Origin: Marsupella aquatica
Taxonomy: Eukaryota > Marchantiophyta
DNA length: 64,000 bases
Reading direction: 5' to 3'
Assembly (NCBI GenBank): GCA_973895155.1
Contig: OZ316898.1
Location: forward strand, 15,004,001-15,068,000
The notes beneath the pieces were generated by a model, which saw nothing but the letters and a program-made list of their open reading frames with translations, made no database searches and was not told the origin of the DNA. Position 1 is the first letter of the stretch, and the number at the start of each line of letters is the position of its first letter. Positions 46,634-57,092 of this stretch are shown here, piece by piece. A program made the position numbers and the translations under genes.

Positions 46634-49600
46634 ATGATGACTACATCAACCCGTGCCTTTCACATACGTGCCACCTTACATTTCTCAGACGAGGAGGATG
46701 CTGAGGGTGAGCCCGATGACCATGATGAGATGGACGATGAGGATGAGGAGTACCATGATGCATATGATGGAGAGTTGGATGATGATGTTGATGATGAGGG
46801 AGATGAGGGAGATGACCCTATCCTTGAAGAAGATGCCTTTGCCCACCTTGTTGACGTTCACTTTGGACCTCATGCACCTGACGCCGAGCACCCTATCATG
46901 GAAGTGGATCAAGAAGATTGGGATCACTTGGAGACTGAAGCCAAAACACCACTATTTGAGGGATCTCCATCCTCACGGTAAGGTTGTCCTAAAATTATCA
47001 CAACTCTGGAATTTCATCTAGTGAATATTGGGCAGTCTAAGTTGTAGTGCCAGGCATGCCATCTAGCTACTTGGACTAACTGCAAAAAGTCTGGTGTTTG
47101 TGGTTTTGCAAAGATTCCAGGTTGGGTGCAACTTTGTTGATGTTGAATTTGCAAGGAGTTTTCAATGGTTTGGATGTCCATACAGATGCACTCTTCCAAT
47201 TGTTCCACGGCAAACTCTTGCCCCAACCAAACACTCTCCTTGGATGTGTGAGGGAGGCTAAGAAGTTGTTAGTTTCAATTGGATTGGCTTTAGAGACTAT
47301 CCACATGTGCTTGGCAGGTGGGTGCATCTTGTATATATAGAGGAGTGTATAAGGATCACACTCACTGCCCAAAGGAGCACTATAGGCTTTCACGGTATCG
47401 ACCAGACACCATTGGAGACAAGATTGCAGAAAAGGTAATGTTTTCCTCAACGCAATGTGAGAACAAGAAAGTCCAACTTTTAAAGTTGCATTCTTTCAAA
47501 CAACGTCGTACATGACGTTGTAATTGATTACTTTACGTCGTCCATCTCACTTTATGTCTTTCCACCTGATGTTTTTTTGTTTTTACGTCGTATGGGATGC
47601 AGTAACTAACGTCGCATCTTACATTGTATGTAAGAAATGTCGTCCTCCACGATGTTAGTTTTAATAGTACGTAGTGTGGAAGGACGTTTAGTGTGATTGT
47701 CATTGAATTGACGACATTACATTGGATCTGGCAGGTTTTTCGTTATTTCCCAATCACTCCCCGACTTCAGCATCTCTACCGACGAAAGCACTTATCCACA
47801 CTACATACTTGGCATGTGGAGAACAAATCCCCACTAGGGATAATGCAATACCACCAAGATAGTCCAGCGTGGAAGCACATTAATGCCACTTGGCCAAATT
47901 TTTCCCAAGAGCCAAGAAATGTTCGTTTGGGGTTGGCAATCGATGGAGTGAACCCATATAAACAATGATGGAAGCCTAAGTCCATCTGGCCTGTTCTTTT
48001 GATAAATCATAACATCCCTCCATGGTTGGCAATGAAGAAGGGTCATGTGCTTCTATTAGCTATAATTCCTGGACCCAAGGCCTGTAAGAATCCTGATATC
48101 TGTTTGGCTCCAGCTTATGAAGAGCTACATAATCTGTGGGAGGTTGGAGCAGTGACAACAGATGTCACTCGTGAAGCAGGCAATGGCAGGACCTTCAATA
48201 TGAGGGTGATGATCACTCATTGCACCACAGATGGTCTAGGTAATTCATTGGGCAACCCAATGGCTATTGTTTGCACAATGTCATGTACAATGCAAGTGTT
48301 GGGGTTATTTGTGGTCTGAACATGGTTCAATGAAATGGCAGGTATGAAGACAATATCTGGCCTGAAGGTGGCAGCTTTTTCAGCTTGCCCTTCATGTGGC
48401 CCAGAGTTGCGTGGGAGGTACTCAAGACTACTGCACAAAACCACATATGAGGGCAGTAGGGTCCGGTTGGCAATGGATGACCACTTGCGACAAAACACAA
48501 CACATTGGGCAGAGACTGAAGTGCGGCCATGTCCTAATGGCCCTTCAGTTGAAGGACAAATTCAAATGGCAGAGAAGGTGGAAGCAAAGTTACTGAAACC
48601 CAAGGATTGTGGAGCAAACCGACGCTCAGCTATGTGGGACTTGCCTTATTGGAGGGTAAGTGATAGAAGTGCATGGTTCCTTTACAGCAAATTAGACCAA
48701 TAAAATGCTTAATTTAGAGATTGCAACTGATTCAATATGTTATTTCAATTTCCAAAGACTCCAGGTTCGATGGTTGTTGGACCCCATGCACATTGAAGTG
48801 AATGTTGCTAAGAACTTGGTGAAGCACATTTATGGGACGAATGACACTTGGGGGGTCCGAGAGGATGCTGAGAGGGTTGGAGTAGTGAAGAGTTGTTGGA
48901 TAACACGTACTGGGGAGAAACCTCCTGGTCCTTGGATTTAATTTGCCAAGAGAGGTTTTGAAGGACATGAATGGGATGATAAGCAAGATGAAGTTCCCTA
49001 GCCATTACGGAGCTGGTTTTTGTGGGTGCACTACAAGGAATGATCACATACCCCCAATAGGGTTGAAGTCTCATGATTATCACAAGTTGATACAACATGT
49101 GCTACCAGCAGTCTTGCGTTGTTGTGATGATTCCCGAGAGCATCGTTTACTCCGTCTGACTATATATGAGATGTGCTCCATTTTCAGGTATGATAACGTA
49201 CCCTCTCTTCCATTGCTCTCTTGCAAGTTCTTGTTACCACTGGAGGAGCCCTGTAATTCAACAAGTATTTCAAACTCATTTTTCTATGGCCCTATGTGGA
49301 TCTGATATACAAAATCTTTGATGGTTTTGAGGAGGAACATAGGCGGGTATGCGCTAAGGAGATAAAGGAGTCTGAGATTCCTTTGATGAGGGAGAGGTCA
49401 GCTCGCGTGATGTGCAATATGGAGAAGGTGTTTCCCCCATGCATATTTGACATGCAATTGCATTTACTATGTCACTTGGTGGATGAGGTCACGATTGCTG
49501 GTCCTGTCCATGCACGTTGGATGTATTGGGTAGAGCGCTTCATGAAAGTGCTCAAGTCCGGTGCGTCAACCAGCTCGACCAGAGGGAGGTATGGCAACGG

Positions 49601-50558
49601 GGTATATCATTTCGGAGTGCCTCTTTTATTCCGGAGGGATGATAGGGAGTTTGGACACAGAAGCTCCCACAGCTTGGGAAGAGGCACAAGATGATGACAA
49701 TGTGGGTTGCGTTTGATGGGTGCATCAAAAAAGCGTTCACTACATGACAACATACTTTGCCTACAGATCCACAATTATGTGTTGGGAAATCGCCCAGAGA
49801 TATCTCAGTGGAGGGAGTTGCATAGGTACATATATGCAATTCTATATATATGTTAATCTAACAGTAGACGTTGTTCTACATTCTATGTGACTGTGTAGAA
49901 GTTAGAGTGGGTTCAAGGAGCACTTCTTTGGATTGTGCAATATTCTCATGGATTCATACATTTTTTGCAGTGCATTCTTGGAGCAGCAACCGATAGTTCC
50001 ACGATGGTATGCATTATTTCGCGTATGGGCATTGGAGCGCATGGATCCTTATCCATTCCCATTGATGTACAGAACATCATTAGGGGACCAGGGTTGTGGG
50101 CAACGACCCATACACACATGTATGAGTCAGGGCACCACTTTTGCACTTGGAGGATAGATCACATGAAGAAGAGTACATGTAACTCAGGAGTGTTCATGTT
50201 GACAGACCCAGGTGATGTTGAGATTCCCTATTGTGGCACTGTATTGGATATTTTAGACGTTCACTTTGGGTCATTTAATACTACTGTGTTAGAGGTGCGG
50301 TGGCACAAATCCATCATGTCCCCTCCACATAGAGCCACCATGGTGAAAGATGAGTGTGGGTTCTATCGGGTAGACACGACTCGTGTAGCACCATCCGGGA
50401 CTGAGGTTAGTGACACTATAGTATTTCCTAGCCAGGTGGATCAGTGTATTATGGTTCCGATGCACACTATGAGAGGATGGTCCATCGTCATTCCCATCTT
50501 CCCACGACAGAGGAAGGGTTTGATGGCATCAGTAATTGTAGATGATATGGATCCATGA
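46634..50558 (+). pseudogene. CACTA transposase TNPD (tnp2 family), disabled
   Basis: This is a cut-and-paste transposase of the plant tnp2 type. Phase-consistent exons are 46634-46977, 47121-47434, 47735-48239, 48342-48655 and 48765-49187; later exons lie at about 49300-49803 and 49935-50558. Domains in order are an acidic region rich in Asp/Glu, the tnp2 N-terminal block (RLGATLLMLNLQGVF), and the tnp2 core with FPITPRLQHLY, PRNVRLGLAIDGVNP and IPGPKACKNPD. The block DPMHIEVNVAKN comes next. A DUF4218-like domain (FPPCIFDMQLHLLCHLV) and a DUF4216-like domain (CGTVLDILDVHF) follow. Lesions are an extra TATA at about 47328-47337 that shifts the frame, an in-frame TGA at 47966-47968, and frameshifts near 48940 and 49560. 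It cannot make an intact enzyme. Confidence 0.88.
47505..47720. repeat. ACGTCGT motif cluster 3 (intronic)
   Basis: The cluster lies in the TNPD intron 47435-47734. Copies include CAACGTCGTACATGACG, TTTACGTCGTCC, TTTACGTCGTATGG and CTAACGTCGC. Same motif and density as the terminal clusters. Confidence 0.7.
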
Positions 50559-50627
50559 CCATAAATGTATTCAGTGCATGTATATATTTGTTATGGCCAC
50601 CTTCATGTGGGTTTGTAGCATCTGTGG

Positions 50628-50890
50628 GTAACGTCGTTGTATGACTATTACGTCCGGTAGACCAATGTATCTTCAAACTACGTCGTACCAGGCAGACGTT
50701 AATTCCAATTAACGTCGTTTTATTGAGCCTTCAACGACGTTAATTTACCCACGACCCAGTTTACGTTATTCCACACGACGTTGATTCTCCACATACAATG
50801 ATGTTACACTAACTTACGTCATTTTAGGGTATGTATTAAACCAAAGACGTCGTGTATTGCAACGTTACTATATCCGCGCGACGTTAATGA
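50628..50890. repeat. ACGTCGT motif cluster 4 (between convergent genes)
   Basis: The cluster is just after the TNPD stop and before the third, minus-strand frame. It contains AACGTCGTTG, ACTACGTCGTACC, ATTAACGTCGTTTT, CAACGACGTTAAT, CACGACGTTGATT, AAGACGTCGTGT and GCGACGTTAATG. This is the densest of the five. Confidence 0.7.
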
Positions 50891-51094
50891 CAGTGGTGAC
50901 ATTAATTGGCACATGCATTCAAAATGAAAAACATGAGGGAGTCTTTATTCAGATTCAGTATGATATAGAGATACAAAGGTCCTACAAAGCACATTGCATG
51001 TCCACCACAAAGCGACTACAACCTAGCCGAATCACTAAACTGCCTCATCCACTAACATCCAGATTGTTGCTACTTAAGGAGTTCCTTCACCAGA

Positions 51095-51850
51095 CTAGTA
51101 GTACTCCTCATTTGCCTTCCTTCTTTTGTAAGAATCATGCCTCTGCCTCTGGTTCCATTTCTTTCGGACGACCTCTTCCCCAGCCTTTAGCCTTTCAGCC
51201 TCAACCTCAGTTGCACAACTTTCCTTGTAATCATACAAGACAATGTGAAGTTCAGTCGGAGACAGCTCACATTTGGGCAATGTAGGTGGATATGCCTCCC
51301 CATCATCTGGGTTGGGTGCCTCATCCAACATCTGATCATCACCTGGATGCAACAGGAAGTCTCCTGGATCCAACTGTTTGTTGGCCAGAATTGAGCACTC
51401 TACCCAACGGATAGAAAAGAAATGAATTGTCTCTGCAAAGTGCTTGATCAATCCATGGTAGTCACTGAAGTGCTCAACAACTTATTTCCACGTATAGGCC
51501 AGCAAGTAGTCTGTTTCCAAGGTACACAACTTCTCAATAACACACGTCCCCGACAAAAGAACCCACGTGTAGTCTTGTCCTCTTCACCAAGTGGAAGGAA
51601 GCAACAATGCACATCCTTGAAGAACTTGCGCACCATGACTGAACACTAAGTCTAGATCCCACGCTGCAATTTCTCTGTACTCAGGAAGAGTGCATTCTCC
51701 AAAAATCACAAACGCAAGCCTACTTTGGTCTCAGCACTCTTAAACCAAAATCCTCCCGTAGAAAATACTCGAGTCAGCATGGACTACTCCTCATTCAAGT
51801 CATCCGCACCAATGTACTCAACGTCTAACATGGCTTGATTCATTTGGAAC
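51095..51850 (-). pseudogene. Third CACTA reading frame, function unknown
   Basis: On the minus strand the frame starts with MLDVEYIGADD near 51830. It continues through FFKDVHCCFLPLGEEDKTTR at about 51625 and IRWVECSILANKQLDPGDFL at about 51395, and ends with a basic tail that includes KKWNQRQRHDSYKRR. Several stops and a likely intron or frameshift separate the blocks. The middle block resembles the C-terminal region seen after the DUF4216 domain in some CACTA transposase proteins, but I do not recognise the whole and assign no role. Confidence 0.4.
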
Positions 51851-52150
51851 GTCCTACAGAGCAACGTTACCACTTTGACGGCTCTCTCCACGACGTAAAC
51901 ATTGACGTCATGATACCCTAAACACATTACGTCCTCGACTACGACGCTAATATTGAACGACGACCAAAATGACGTTTAGGACAGCTCATCCAGAGACGTT
52001 AATTGTAAACATGTTTTCAGGGACGTTAAAATGGGGGCAATTGGCGCTTAGATTTCTCCGACGTCTTAGTTACGTCGGACGTAGTTATAAACATAGTCAT
52101 GGCAGTCATTAATTATATTAACAACGATTATGAGGAGGTATTGTTAGCAT
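51845..52150. repeat. ACGTCGT motif cluster 5 (right subterminal)
   Basis: Copies include AGCAACGTTACC, CACGACGTAAAC, ATTACGTCCTCG, TACGACGCTAAT, GAACGACGACC, CAGAGACGTTAATTG, CCGACGTCTTAGTTACGTCGG. Together with cluster 1 it brackets all the CACTA genes. Confidence 0.7.
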
Positions 52151-52190
52151 CCGACGCAACAAAATCTAGTTGTGCCCCCTACAGTGGGCC

Positions 52191-54273
52191 CCCTACAGTT
52201 GTTGAACGTTGTGTTTAGCTGCCTCTCTGTTTAGGCTAACCTCTATCTTGGTGCCAGCCTCCCCAGCTCTTGGGATTTTGCCTTGGTTCCCCGTGGGTGT
52301 TGTCCCCCTCTTTTGTGGGCCACCCTGTTGTACACTATCTTTTTTATGGATTTCAATTGGATGTTTCAAGGAATGGAAGAAGAGTGTAGAGAAGGCAGTA
52401 TAGTACATCATCTTCAGGATGGCCTTTGGCATCAACAGCTTACCCTAGCTTAGTTTTATGAAAGCAATTCAAAGAGACAGGCTCTCTTGGATATCTTATG
52501 TGGATATCTTATGCTGGGATATGATCTAGACAAAACAAGATAGCATCAACATCATGTGTGAACATTCATCAATAGACTCCAACACTGAAAGTGCGTGGTT
52601 CACCCTGTCAGGGTTACGTCCATGACTGTGAGAGGAATCCAGTAATGCAAAATGATTACACCCGCCATAGCCAATGCGCTAGAGCTCCTCCTCTCCCTCT
52701 CTATCCTCAAGAGTGAACCTTCAAGTGTGAACACAAGTTTGTGTTCCCCTTGCGTATACCCCCTCCCATGGTCTATGGGAACCTGGAACTCAAACTAGTC
52801 TAGCTCCTAGCAAGGCTCCTAGTCTACTGAAATCTAGCTAGTACTATGGAAGTATATAGGTTATACTAGAGGCATAACCTAACAGCTTAGATCAAGTCGC
52901 AGTTTGGATGTCTTTGTCATTCATCTTTTTCATTGGGGAACTAGTTTCTCATAGTTAAAGCAACCATTGGCAATCATGGGTCACTCAATATTATGTTTCC
53001 AGATTGGAAATCGCCCCCAAAATTGCCATCTGAGGTGTTGTTTGTTGCAAGGGCAATCTCTTGCAAGAATATAAATAAAGTGGCAAAGGGTCTGTGCAAT
53101 TTTGTTCAGTACCTATTTCTTCATTTATATACGAATAAATCTGAATTTTTGTTCATTTGCAATTTTCCGCTTGGCACAAAATTATAGCAACTTAGAAGAA
53201 TTTAAATGTGAAGCTATGATGGACCTTCATGTTGGACACATTGCTCCCATACCATATTTACGGACTCCCATGAGGGGTCCCTTGCAAAATTTGAGACTCC
53301 ACAGCGCGCCACATCATCATAGAGTGCTGCAAACAAGAACAAATTTGTTTCCAGGCAAATTAAAATAACTCCTCCTTTCATGTTTGTGCCAAGTTCTAGG
53401 TAAAATTTAGGGCACCATGCCGTAAAACAGAATGTAATTTTATTTGACATAACCATTCTAGTTACCTTTTCTTCTTATTAAGTAAAAACATAAGATAAGT
53501 AATAAATACTTGAACATTCACAACAATTTAAACGGTTGCCAAAATTATGGCAACCATGTAACCAACTTTGCATTTGGTAATAGGCAAGCAAAGTATTCTA
53601 GAAGCTGGTTGTTTAATTGCCCGAAAGAAACAACACACTGATCAACATTAGAGGATTTTGAAGTCCACAAATCTCCAAGAATCCGGAGGCATGATCACGC
53701 ACCAGCTATTACTTAGTCCATTAAACCAGAAAAATCAATCAAATCATGAACAAACTGAGCGATGGAGAGAAACAATCCGGACTCAATGCTAAGAGAAATT
53801 GGACAGATTTGAGATGAATTGAAAGAGATTCTAGGACAGAAAAAAAAACAAGCCAGGTAATTGATCAGATCATAAACATAGTGTAGAGTTGTGGCCCGAT
53901 CAAGAAACTGGATGAGAGAAACTGGTTGAGACAAAAAGAAAACACAAGCTCTAATATTTCATATTAGCACAATGAATCTAACAGATTGAATTAACCCATC
54001 CGCATTGCATATGAATCACTCAAGCAAAATGGTAAAAAATTCACTCTCATTTTGATGAAGTGTAGTTTACCTAAGTCTTCTCTAGCACATCCTCAAAACT
54101 AATTTTTTTTAATTATGAACATAAAATTATTACAATTAAACTCAGATTCACGCATTTTCAAAGACAAGCCTTGTGGTCTCAGAATGGAATGTGTAAGTTC
54201 CAATATATGCAAACTCATTATTACATGTCAATTCATAATAGTCAAAGCATAAGTTATCAAAACACTAATCACA
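52191..54273. other. Non-coding, nothing recognised
   Basis: Two adjacent copies of GCCCCCTACAGT (about 52176-52200) overlap the proposed right end of the CACTA. Beyond that no gene or bounded repeat is supported. Confidence 0.4.
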
Positions 54274-54281
54274 TGGTGTAA

Positions 54282-54572
54282 CTCAGAGGTTTCACTTCCA
54301 CAAAAATGGCACATCATGTGTGACGACGAATAGAGTGATTTTATTGGTTCAAAGGGAAAACTTAAAAATTTTCTCAGAAGAACAACAGGGCCTTTTAAAT
54401 CCAATTTTGAGACTTATGAAAACATTAGAGTACTTCTAACCAAAATGTTAGAATATTTCAAAAATATTCTAACTTTATAGGGGCTGAAATTTTTTCTTGC
54501 ATTAAGGGGATCCAAGGCCTAAAAACATTGCAGATAATGGGGAGATCTCCATATACTAGTAAGACCCCCAAG
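54282..54572 (+). mobile_element. hAT-like MITE, subfamily III
   Basis: It is 291 bp long, from CTCAGAGGTTTCACTTCC to AGTAAGACCCCCAAG, and collinear with 23977-24269 (AAAATGGCACATCATGTG, TTTTATTGGTTCAAAGGG). The flanks contain GGTGTA and AGTGTA, a possible but worn duplication. Confidence 0.75.
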
Positions 54573-57092
54573 AGTGTACCATGGAAAGGTGCAGGGTTGG
54601 GCCATGTTCCCGGGAGCCTGGAGTTCTGCACACACACCAATTACCCCAGGGTGAGGGGTACACCCCCCAAGTTGGATCACAACTTTAATGTGGTCAAGCC
54701 TAAGGTATTGAGAAACTTAGTATGATGCCACACACCAATCATTATCATTCAATTCCCAAAGATTAGGGGTCCATCGACACATATTGCTTCTCATGACCTA
54801 AGGGAAGTTGGCTCAATGGCAGTTACGGGCTCTGATTTTCTTTGGCGGTGCTCGAATAAAAGGCTGTGTGAGAAGCCTCATTAACTCACTGTTAGACAAC
54901 GTTATTTGAAACACCATGTGAGACTGCAGCTACAAATATGGGGCAAGTCCGATGTGACAAAATTAAGTATAGTGAACGTAACAGGGAATTTCCATGCAAC
55001 CCTTTGCATGTCTTTGATGCAAAGATGCTCTATAAGCTGCAAATGAGCATCTATTTGCACAAGAATAGTCTTCTTCGCGACATTACTGATGGGAGTACTA
55101 TTGAGGTCATTGGCAATCCACTTTGGACAGGTTAGTCATTTATCATTCATTCTGCAGCTCGTTGCTTTGCTAAACCGGTACGGTACTGCACAATGTAGTG
55201 TTAAAAAATGGGCAGGGTCATGGCACTGTATTTGAATCATGTACCCAGGGTGTTATATAAGTTTTGACTATCAGTTTTCATGTTTTTAATTCCACAATGT
55301 AGTGTTAAGAAATGGGGCACTATTTGAATAATACACCTGGGGTGTTTTAAATGAGTTTTGATTATCTCTTTTCATTTTTTCAATTGCACAATATAATGTT
55401 CAAACATGAGAGTTGTATTTGAATATTGTGTTTCATGTATTTGAAACTTTTGTGCTCAATGTAGAACAATTTGGGGCCAAAACTCATATTGAAGACGTGT
55501 TTGAGTTTAACTATCCTTTTTGTCACTAGACCCACAAATTTCCATTGTTGAATACAATGCCATGACACTCTGTTCAGGGGAAACATTAGTGTCAGCAAAG
55601 TAAGAGGAAACCCACTCCCAACATTCACAAATGTTCTTGTAGAATCCAAGATCACAAACCAGGTTATGACCGTAATATCTGCTCCACCTGTTGAGCTTCA
55701 ATAATTCTTGCAGACTGAGTATGTGAAAATCACCTCCAGGCTAGTGTGGGTTTTTGGATCTTAAGCAGTAGTATCATGGAAGAACCATTGTGCCCCTCAT
55801 AAATAAAACACCAATTGAAGTATTTGAAATTTAGATCTCTTCAGATATCATATTATCATGTGCAATATGGTGGGCTGTTCTGAAAATGGGGAGAAAACCT
55901 ATATTATCATATGCAACCACTCTTTCTTAACCTTAAGTATGTCAGTGCCTCCTTTCCATCGAGCCTCTAGCTTCACTATTAGCAATCCAGCATTAACTTC
56001 GTACTAGCCTTGACCATGGCAACGCTATGCAGCAAAATAGCAATAAAAACCATGGACTTCAGAGCGTCCTATCGATTCTTCTTCTTTTTGTAGTACACTA
56101 CACCATGGGAACTGATATGCTAGAACGACAAGCTTTCTGTAGAAGGGATCGAATCACCACCAAATATGAGTCAAAGATATTTACATTGAAAACGTTTTCT
56201 GCCAAGTACAACGATTTATGGTTTTAGCCTTCCAACCAATTCCACCTTTTCTCATGGTCTTCCCGTCTGAATGTAAACTCTTCCAAACCTATCACATGAA
56301 CACCTTGCATCCGTCATTTTAAGAGCCAACAATGGTACCGCCCACGACCCCACTGCACAAGTAACTGAGCGGATGACATTAAAAGATTCATGTAAGGCTA
56401 CCAGACTTCAGACCCACACATGAAGCTGTTAGTGGGCACTTTAAAAGTAACTTGTCAAACTGGCACAAACTGTGCAGTAGAATGGGAAAAAGTTAATGTA
56501 ACAAATCCCTTGTTGCAAGGACATCCATTTCAGAAATATGTTACTATTTAAGCAGACCTTTCAAAACTAATGTTCGATATTTCTGCCAAGCTGCTTGCTT
56601 TTCATTAAGGGATTTGGATCTAATCAAACAAGGCGATGGGTTCCAAGAAAACAAGATAACAGTAGGATCTTCTTTACTTGCCCAGACTAGAAGGATGTAC
56701 TTCAGCATGGATATGCACAGTACGTCTTACTTATGTCTGCTACAGTCCTATACAGCTCTCCATCACGGAAGACTTGTAGAGGTTGGGAAGAAGAAAACTT
56801 GAACTCCTGGTCAAACTTGACTACAGCAACCTGTAGAAGGCTTAAGCTATGCGACCCAGAATCAAGGTTATAAACGATAGAAGGTACTTTAGTAGGGCTA
56901 CATGAGGGCCCTCCGATGGGATGCTTACCAGCAAGCATCACAAGTACATAGAGGACGAAAAAATACCACTCCACTTCAAATTATAGAGATAGAATTTCCA
57001 TGGAAAAAAATTGGGAGAAACTGACTCATCTATCAACACGCACATCCTAGATTGATGAGTATGAAACAAGTTTCCAGCGGGTCCCATCCTAA
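54573..57092. other. Non-coding downstream of villin
   Basis: The part next to 57093 must contain the villin 3' untranslated region. An open frame at 54938-55135 (+) ends at a possible GT donor but matches no family I recognise, and I found no partner exon. Confidence 0.4.

Larger units (their letters stand above)
41890..52190. mobile_element. Large decayed CACTA (En/Spm-like) transposon
   Basis: The span is defined by its genes and by clusters of an ACGTCGT motif, the usual subterminal repeat pattern of CACTA elements. It carries a tnp2/TNPD transposase (+), a divergently oriented TNPA-like gene (-), a third minus-strand frame near the right end, and a SET-like frame. The right end may be at TACAGTG, about 52180-52190, which has the CACTG-type terminus when read on the other strand. 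I could not find the matching left end, so that boundary is approximate and may be truncated. All coding parts carry stops or frameshifts. One hAT-like MITE has inserted into it. Confidence 0.8.

Noticed and set aside
54938-55135. Open frame with GQVRCDKIKYSERNREF, possible exon
   Set aside because: It is followed by a possible donor but I recognise no family and find no second exon.
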